Assembly: GCA_905221605.1 (NCBI GenBank)
Contig: CAJNDS010002191.1
Coordinates: forward strand, 530,210-594,209
Direction of reading: 5' to 3'
Source of the DNA: Symbiodinium natans
Lineage: Eukaryota > Sar > Dinophyceae > Suessiales > Symbiodiniaceae
Length of the DNA: 64,000 nucleotides
Position 1 is the stretch's first letter; every line of letters begins with the position of its first letter. The notes beneath the pieces were generated by a model, which did no database searches, was not told the origin of the DNA, and was given only the letters and a program-made list of their open reading frames with translations. The position numbers were made by a program, and so were the translations under genes. Of this stretch, positions 57,289 through 64,000 are shown in pieces.

Positions 57289-59899
57289 GAGGTGGATATG
57301 CAAACGTAGTGTGCTTCTTGAGGGTTCGCTGTCTGTTTTGCGCTGGCACTAAGCTCCGAAGGAAATCCATCCTCGAAGCTTGGTGTCGAGCTTCGGGTGC
57401 TCATTCTGCATTTTGCGTTGGGACTCCTCCCTAAACCCTCATCAGACCTCCTAGACCCTAACTTGAAACGGTTGTTGAAGCATGCCCTTAAAGATCCGGA
57501 GCTCTTGGTTATTGGGCTTATATGGTTTTGGCTTGAAGGGGTATCTGACGAATTGGGGTGGTGTACTTTTCTGGTGGCTCTTGCAATAAGGATTACGCTC
57601 GACTATTCACGGGTAACAAAGAGGGACTCTGCGCGGATATCTCGAGCTCACCAGGGTCCACCTTCCACCACCCGCCATGCGCTGCGGGGCAAACTGCAGA
57701 AGGGTCTGTAAAACCCTAACCCTTTACCCCTAAACCCTAAGCTCTAAGCCCCAAGCTCAAAGCCCTTTTGAACCTGGCAACCGTTTCATGCCAAACCCTA
57801 GACCCCACCGCAGGGTCCTCCAACTTGGCCATTACCTGGGCAATAGTGCTGTCCACAGGCAGGCTCCTGAGCCATTCAAGAGGCTTCTTAGGCTGCTGTG
57901 TTCAGGTAGGGTGCACTTGGTGTGCCGGGGTACCTCGCACTAAAGAATCTGTATGTTAGTGGAACAAGCCCAGTTTCGGTAGCAAACCGAACATTTGGGA
58001 ACGGTTTCTGCATTCATGTGGGCCCAAACAACCTTGAAGTCACTCTTTGCCGTGTCGGGCCCCCCTGAAAAAACCACCCCTATTCGGTCGGGTAGTGCGG
58101 CAGGGCAACAGCGTCAGCTCAACTCCGCGAGCCATGATGCAAACGAAGACGCGGATACCTCGGCGTGTCGACTGCGACCTTCTCTCTCCGTCTTCGTCTT
58201 ATACATGTCTTCAAGGGCTCGAGACGGTGTAGAAATGGCTCAAACTGGGGTCGGCTTTGGTGTTTTTGCTGCTTCGGATCCTGGGGATTCATGTGAACAT
58301 GGGGGCGCTGAGGAAGCGAAGGGATTGATGCATGCCCACAGGAAGATTTTCTTGGGCTCCCCGTCCGGGGCTTCCCTTTATCACGTGGCACAAGTTAATG
58401 CAGGCCTTGCGGATGGGAATCCACCGGAAAATGACACCCGGCAAGACTTTGCAATCAAATAGAGTTCAGGGTTCAGGGTTGAGGACGCAAACGGCTTCTC
58501 CAACGGTAGAACAGGCAGAAATGTGCGTGGTGCGCGATGTGAGGTTGCAATGGTGTACGGGCAACGCATGCACCTCGGACTGCAAATAGCGGTTGCCCCA
58601 TGTAAGCTATTCTTGGATGCTGCCGGTGTACAATCTTCATCTTCGGCACCGCTGTCTCTGTCAGTGTCCTCATCGGGCTCGGCATTTTTCAGTGCACTCA
58701 AATGTCCAGATCTAGAACTCTAAAGCATCAGGTCCAAAGCAGCCAGAAGTCCCTTTTGGCGACATGGCTCAAGAGCTCGGGCTACCAAAAGAAACCAAAA
58801 AAGTTCGTAAACCCTAAAGTACAAACCACCACCCGCAGCTTTCGGCCTCCGCTTCGGGCTGCGCCTCCCTCCCTGAATCCGGCTGCGATGTTGCGGCGTC
58901 ACTTCCTGCCTGCAGCAGATCCAGACTTGGGGGTTTGTACTGCCTTAGACGGTTGCCGGAGTGTAGGATTTAGGCGGTAGTCTGCCAGCCGCCGTTATCA
59001 CAAAATTGAGCCGGCCGCTGAAGAGCTTTCCGACAAGGCAATGAGACATGCTGGGCACAGGTTTTGGGCTTAGAGGTGCAGAGTTTAGGTGTCTAGAGTC
59101 TAGAGGTTGAGGCTTCATGGGCATAGTTCAGGAGTAGGATTATGAGACCCCCGAACAGAGTGCTAACCAGTTATCAGCTATCACTGTAGCTACCAGTAGC
59201 TGCCCTCCTTAACCCCAGATCTCAATCCACCCCAGTGCTGGTGGAATGCCCAGTATCCTTACAATGCACTATACTCCATTACCCCCCTCGACTTGCGCGC
59301 ACATCCAAGAGACCTGTCGTTTTTGGCAAACAAACCCCTTGGGGCAAGCCCTTTCACATCAGGCTTGCGAAATCCCAACTCCAAACTCAACCCCCTCAAA
59401 TCACTTTTGCTGGCTGTGCTCGTTTCTGGGCTCCGGCTCTCTCACTGTCTAATCCGAGAAGGCCTAACCCCCACTAAGCCCCAAGCTCTCACCCCTCGAT
59501 GCTCTGCGGGCCTTGGCTTCATGCAGCCCTTGGTCGACCAACTTCCTTAGGCCTGTGGCCAGAAGGATGCTATGGCCTGCCAGCAAGGAGGCTCTCAACA
59601 GGCGATACAAAGTATAAAAAAGAAAACAGGCTCCTACATGGTCGTACATTTTGCTGAGACCCCGTCGGCCTGTCTCATGGAGCCTGATTTTCCAGAGGAA
59701 GCCCTCATCCAGCTTGAAAGGCCTCAAGAATCGCATCTGGGACACGCAAGAACAAGGGCTCACTCCCACCACCCCCCCCCCCCCCCCCCCCCGGCTCTGA
59801 AAACAGTCTGCCTCTCTCTCTCTCTCGCGCGCTCCGTCTCTCTGTATCTCTGTCTCTCTATCTCTGATGCTAGGAGATACTGTCAATGACTGACCCCAC

Positions 59900-60274
59900 T
59901 CAGTTTTTCATCACCAACAGAGCCGATCCAGGCTCGGCCATGCACCCCATGCCCAAACGGCCGGGGCGCTGGGAGTCGAAATCCTCGATGGCCCCGTTAA
60001 TGAACTCAGACCAGCTGCTGTAATGCCAGGAGATCGCCTGCGGGGACTCAACACCAAAAAAGGGTCCGGACAAAAGGGGGGGCAGAGTGCTTTCTGTAAG
60101 GCTTCCGTCACAGAACTTTTCTGAAGAGGGGGTGCCCGGGCCCCCCGATGTAGAGCGCTGACTCCCTGAGGCCTCCTTGAACTGCCGCATCTCCCCTTGA
60201 CCTCGATCCAGGCCCAGGAGCCAATCGGCGAGCTCCGTTTCGAAGCCTTGAGAGGCAATAGCGGCGTGTTTAGC
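59900..60274 (-). CDS. last exon of an unrecognised protein
   Basis: After a pyrimidine/G tract and GGGGGCAG acceptor the frame opens at 60274 with AKHAAIASQGFETELADWLL, GLDRGQGEMRQFKEAS, then a Ser/Gly/Pro linker and SPQAISWHYSSWSEFINGAI, ending VMKN and a stop at 59900 (124 codons). The WLLGLDRGQGEM segment faintly recalls a SAM-type helix, which is speculation. Upstream exons are not found; 60275-60560 is C-rich and unhelpful. Confidence 0.45.
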   Translation of the reverse strand, partial: AKHAAIASQGFETELADWLLGLDRGQGEMRQFKEASGSQRSTSGGPGTPSSEKFCDGSLTESTLPPLLSGPFFGVESPQAISWHYSSWSEFINGAIEDFDSQRPGRLGMGCMAEPGSALLVMKN

Positions 60275-61143
60275 CTGCCCCCCACCCCCCCCCCTCCCTT
60301 TAATAAACGCCCCCTTTCATAAGGGCCTACCCTTATGGTTAAAGGGACTTCCAGTATAGTGTTAAAGGGTAGTTGGGGGGTGCTGGACGGTTTAGGGTCT
60401 TTGTAAGGGGGCAGCCTTCTCTGCATGGGCCGGCGGTGTAGGTGGTGGTCTGCATGGCCCTTCTGCTACTGTTGCATCTTCGGCTGATCAACTTCGGAAA
60501 CAACCTTTTGAGATTCGGGAGTTGGCATAACAAAAGGCACGCGTGGGGAAGACTAGACTTTGAACAGAAGCACAAACAGCTTCTAAGTCAGAGAACCTAC
60601 TGAGAACCTGTTCCGCCAAAAGGACGCTGCATACCTGTCTTGCGTTTTCGCCAAACCATCCCCAGCCCAAATAAACCCTGAAGCCTGTTGTGAACCAGGA
60701 GGCTCTGGACCCTAAACGCTAAACCCTGAACCTTAAACCCTAAACCCTAAACCCTGAACCTAAAATCCTAAACCCTAAACCCTCAATAGCCCCTCAACAC
60801 GAGAACCATCTTTGGTCCAAGAGGCGCTGGTGCACCGGAGATGCTCTTTCCCTGTGCTGGCAACTCAGCGTGTGTGCGGTTGTATACTTCCGTGTGGCGT
60901 GCTTATATAAGGGGATAAGATTTGTTGCTTCTAAGGGCGTACGACTTGTTTCTCGTTGCTTTGGTTTTTTTTGGGGGGGAAGGTATAAAGTCAGGAGGAG
61001 CCCATGAGCCCAAGTCGGGAGGAGGATTCGGCTGCTGCCCACCTGCCCCATGAGTTGCTGCCCCGATTTGCGTAGGAGTCTTCCCAGCTCCATGTGGTCC
61101 ATGTGTTCCTTCGGCGCTTACTTCAGGGGTTCCGGGTTTGTGG
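60275..61143. other. intergenic stretch
   Basis: No clear gene. A telomere-like array (60713-60784) lies in the middle; minus frames at 60339-60670 and 60794-61102 lack support. Confidence 0.4.
60713..60784 (-). repeat. interstitial telomere array (CCCTAAA)
   Basis: About nine CCCTAAA units, several altered (CCCTGAA, CCTTAAA, TCCTAAA). Confidence 0.9.
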
Positions 61144-61503
61144 TTAAGTTGACAGCAGTTTGCAGATTCTCACAGTTTTTGACACTTGAGAGTGCCAAAA
61201 TGACAAGACGGTCCTTTCCCAAAGGCTGTTCTGGGCAGCCGCAGGCTCCTCCCAGTCCCAGGCTGGCCTACCCTTTCCCTTGCCGGCACTGTGCTTCACG
61301 GCCACATTGGTGGCTCTGGTCCGGCCGCTGCGTGCGTCTTCCTCGATGTCGAAGGCGATCTCAACCCCCTGAACCAAGTCGTCCGGATCGCCCTCGATCA
61401 GCTGGGAGGAGTGCAGAAAAACATCGCCCGAGCCATCAGAGTTTTCGATGAAGCCATAGCCCTTGTCTGCCAAGAACCGCTTCAATCTTCCAGCGTGCGC
61501 CAT
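61144..61503 (-). CDS. cold-shock-domain protein
   Basis: From ATG at 61503 the frame reads MAHAGRLKRFLADKGYGFIE, then DVFLHSSQLIEGDPDDLVQG and VEIAFDIEEDARSGRTRATN. This is a complete cold-shock domain with RNP1-like KGYGFI and RNP2-like DVFLHSS at the usual spacing, so it should bind single-stranded nucleic acid. After the domain come KGKGRPAWDWEEPAAAQN and a basic tail; the last 25 residues might be intron read-through. The frame is open further upstream to 61743 and would add a strongly hydrophobic segment (from Met at 61617, FWLLLHIGLLLFLAG), resembling a signal peptide. I prefer the inner start because the domain begins there, as in short family members. Confidence 0.8.
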   Translation of the reverse strand: MAHAGRLKRFLADKGYGFIENSDGSGDVFLHSSQLIEGDPDDLVQGVEIAFDIEEDARSGRTRATNVAVKHSAGKGKGRPAWDWEEPAAAQNSLWERTVLSFWHSQVSKTVRICKLLST

Positions 61504-62047
61504 TGCTGGGAGCAGCGGGGCTTGAACGGGATCAGGGCACCAGGCGTGTCCAGCCAAAAAAAGCAAAAGCCCGATGTGCAACAACAACCAAAAACAGCCC
61601 GAACCCCCCAAAAACATTCGATACAGAAGATCCCCTGAAGGCAAGGACCCAAACTTCTGAAGCCTCTCCGTCTCCGGGTTTCTGCTAAGGGATTCAGAGC
61701 TGTTTCGCCCTAACCACAAACAGGGCTGACGCGCTGTAGGCATTGGCCCTTCGCCATTTTAAGTGTGGGTTTTGCTGTTGCTGGGTGGCTCAAGCCTGCT
61801 TGCAGTTCATGGACAATGTAATATAAGGTGGGATGCAACCAGAAGACTTTTGAGCTTTGTGTGGCTTCTCAAGGGTTTGGTGTGCAAAGCGCTGTGCCCT
61901 GAAACAGGCTTGCAGTCTATCCGATCGAGTTGGAAGCGCTTTGCCTCGTGGCCTTGCACCGTCCGACTGCAGAGACCATACAGGGACGACGATCCCAGAC
62001 TCGGCGTCGGCGCACAGATCGCCCAGCACAGCTAGCAGGTGACATCT
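61504..62047. other. spacer between the cold-shock gene and the hydrolase
   Basis: The cold-shock frame continues open to 61743. A minus frame at 62029-61790 (SLQSDGARPRGKALPTRSDR) and an overlapping plus frame are both unassigned. Confidence 0.35.
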
Positions 62048-63038
62048 TCAATCTTGCTTGGCAGCATTCGTGGAGAAGAAGTCCTCGATCAAAGGCAGCA
62101 TCTCCGATGCTACTTCTTCTGAGTCCTGAAGGCGAAGATAGGTGTCAAAGTCAAGCACCGGGACCTTCAGGGCCCGTGCAACGGGCAGCAAGGGCGAAAG
62201 TAAAGAAATCATGGCGTTGTTGGTCTCCGCGGATAAGAAAGAAATATGGCAGGGGGCTTGTTCCCCTGGCTTGAAGGCTCGGCGCAGAAGGACTGCGCCT
62301 GAGGATTGTGAAAGGTCACAGTTCTTTGGATCTTCCACACAGGGGGTCCCGCTGGGTATAGCCTGGAGAACTCGTTCGAGCCGCACGACACCGTCACCCT
62401 CGGACGCGATGACGAGTAAAGGATCCGGGCCAGCATATCCGGGAGCCAGACCAGCAACGGCAACGCGGCCACAGACCTAGGCTGCTCCTTGAACGTCGAG
62501 CGTTGCTCACAGAACAGAATGCTTGTAATCATCGAAGATGCATCAAGAATAAGTCTTAGTGAAACGAGCCTGCAAGAACATTCAAGCAGCAAATGGGCCT
62601 GGGGAAACGGTCGCAGTGCCTCCGCCTGCAGAGTGGCCAACAATTCCAAATTGCTGGGCGCCCCAACCTCTTCGAAGCTTTGCTAACAGCTCTGAGACAA
62701 TGTCACGTCTTGGCCTGGGTGCACCAAGGATGGAAGCTCATCTTGTCATTCCAGCGCCCCACTTGACCCCTAAATGAACTCAGGGTTTTGTGCTTCAGGG
62801 ACTTTGATGTGATTTCTTATTTTTTTACTTTTTAGCTTTGTGTTCTTTAGGAAATGTATGACAGATGTTTACAGCCAAGTGGCAGTTCAGACACAGCGCC
62901 CGAGAGGCCCTCTGAGAAGTCCGGGGAGGCCACGATGAATCCCTGGCTCGCCAGGCGCTCGCAGAGGTGCAGCATATCGAAGCGGCTGCCCAGATATCCG
63001 TGGGCAAAGATGATGGCGCAGTTCCTCAGTGACTCAGG
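62048..63038 (-). CDS. serine alpha/beta-hydrolase, PAF-acetylhydrolase/chlorophyllase type
   Basis: Three exons. 63038-62895 (acceptor TGCTCCAG) reads CAIIFAHGYLGSRFDMLHLC, then LASQGFIVASPDFSEGLSGA: strand, oxyanion HG and the ...G(F/Y).V..PD core. About 62714-62591 reads RRDIVSELLAKLRRGWGAQQ, then FGIVGHSAGGGTATVSPGPF with nucleophile Ser in GHSAGG. 62476-62048 (acceptor CCTAG/GTC) reads VAVAGLAPGYAGPDPLLVIA, then SEGDGVV (likely catalytic Asp), and later CHISFLSAETNNAMISLLSP, where the His is the probable third triad residue, to a stop at 62048. The second exon seems to leave through a GC donor. The 62895/62714 join could not be phased. A possible earlier exon lies at 63340-63126. It would hydrolyse an ester or acyl substrate; the exact substrate is unknown. 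Confidence 0.75.
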
Positions 63039-64000
63039 CTGGAGCACCTACTACACGCGTGGTGAGAGCGGTACTCAGCCCTTGAACCCACAAAAACCCA
63101 ACAAACCTTGCCTTGCATAACTGCGTCAACCCTGCAACCAATTTAAAACCTCAGCTTTGGCCAGTCTCTGCGGGCGAAGCCCAGCGGAAGTCCGGAGCTG
63201 CTGCAGCCTCGTGGGAACATCGGAGGCGGCGGAAGTGTCTGGCACCAAGGCCGGCGCATCCGCGAAGATGGGCAGGCCAGCCTCCCCACAGTGGATTTTT
63301 TGTTGATTGGGGTCCTCTCGGAACGGGTATCTTCCCCAAACTCTGACCCTTTTCATCCCTCAATCCAACTTGTTCAAGGGGATGTTTTGGATGTTTTGGG
63401 GCTTTTGTTGTTTACGGCTGAGTGGCTGAGGTCTTGGTCTCAACTGGCTTCCGAACACTAACAGTGCCAGGTCTAGGTTGATCCAAATGCTGGACATTCT
63501 TAACCACGAATTTTGTATACATACTGTATTTGAGACCCAACACGTCAAATATTTGGGGGCACCCCACGTAAGAATACAAGGGGGCTCGAGCGCTTCGGCA
63601 CTTTTTAAAGCCGAGTTGCCTCTTAATCCCTTTTGAAGGCAAAAGAGTCCGGGCCCTCAATCCTGAGCACCCAACCCCTAAAGGCTCCAATCGCTCGTCG
63701 ATCTCTCCACCTGCTCTGCAACAATGTATCTCCCCATAGTACAATACCGATGATGACCTAAATTGCTATGTGTATAAATCTACATATGTATAGCCACGAT
63801 GTAACCTACAGAAACTACTATGACATTACTATGACTCGCAGCAGATATTATGAAGCCTCGCTTTTCATCTCTCCGAAGGCCTGTAGGTCGAACTCCCAGC
63901 CCACTGACCGCGGCAGCAGCGCGCCTTGCAAGACCTCCGCAGTTCTGGAAACGAACCCTTAGGGTTTAGGGTTTAGGGTTGCTCCCCAAACCCTAAGCCT
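63039..64000. other. 5' region of the hydrolase and end of window
   Basis: Minus-strand frames at 63340-63126 (LPIFADAPALVPDTSAASDV) and 63744-63412 (YSYVGCPQIFDVLGLKYSMY) could be earlier exons of the hydrolase, but lack confirmed splice joins. A small TTTAGGG array (63959-63981) lies at the window edge. Confidence 0.3.

Larger units (their letters stand above)
55757..59899. other. intergenic stretch with repeats and weak ORFs
   Basis: Holds a family 2 copy (56388-56482), a family 1 copy (56947-57047), a GA microsatellite (57250-57288), heptamers near 56595, 57720 and a C run at 59766. Plus-strand ORFs at 57397-57711 (hydrophobic, IGLIWFWLEGVSDELGWCTF) and 57995-58462, and a minus acidic block at 58701-58600 (ALKNAEPDEDTDRDSGAEDE), are weak candidates without families. 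Confidence 0.35.

Noticed and set aside
61185-61211. A second spliced-leader-like stretch (minus strand CCGT...CATTTTGGC...TCAAG)
   Set aside because: The matching pieces are separated by extra bases and lie inside the cold-shock reading frame with no gene start downstream, so chance is the simpler reading.
61050-61451. Plus-strand ORF of 133 codons opposite the cold-shock gene
   Set aside because: It is antisense to a recognised domain and has no family resemblance.

Overview
The window looks like nuclear DNA of a dinoflagellate, most likely Symbiodiniaceae. It is dotted on both strands with plant-type telomere heptamers (TTTAGGG/CCCTAAA). Coding density is very low. The few genes that can be followed are cut into many small exons, and one exon exit reads best as a GA splice donor and another as a GC donor. 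Many small foldback transposons are present. I saw no rRNA, tRNA, CRISPR array or bacterial-style operon. Most open frames are shadows or readings of repeats, so I list only frames supported by family motifs, splice signals or phase-consistent joining.

Layout: 1-7.5 kb is repeat-rich with one likely minus-strand gene near 1.2-1.8 kb. 7.5-9.0 kb is a decayed tandem array. 9-24 kb is dominated by telomere-like repeats and foldback elements, with a 64-base poly-C tract at 23.76 kb. 24-28 kb holds a scatter of short minus-strand exons. 31.8-39 kb is nearly free of telomere repeats and looks genic: minus-strand exons at 33.6-31.8 kb, plus-strand exons at 34.0-35.2 kb, and minus-strand exons at 36.8-39.0 kb. 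39.7-42.6 kb is AT-rich and then tandem-repetitive. 43.2-46.2 kb holds two more minus-strand genes. One of these is a divergent paralogue of the gene at 38.3 kb. 46.26-48.70 kb is an AT-rich island bounded by about 57-bp inverted repeats.

The best-supported gene block is 49-63 kb, all on the minus strand. A SpoIIIAA/Ycf45-type P-loop ATPase is encoded by at least nine small exons between 55.3 and 50.07 kb. Its 3.4-kb central intron contains a complete intronless gene for an SLC52 (riboflavin transporter)-like membrane protein. That inserted gene has a degenerate spliced-leader-like sequence just before its start codon, so it looks like a retrogene made from a trans-spliced mRNA. Further along are the last exon of an unrecognised protein (59.9-60.3 kb), a cold-shock-domain protein (61.1-61.5 kb) and a serine alpha/beta-hydrolase of PAF-acetylhydrolase/chlorophyllase type (62.0-63.0 kb).

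Three foldback (MITE-like) families are described. Family 1 (about 100 bp) has eight copies, and five of them keep recognisable 8-9 bp flanking duplications. Exon boundaries are inferred from sequence alone; no transcript evidence was available.
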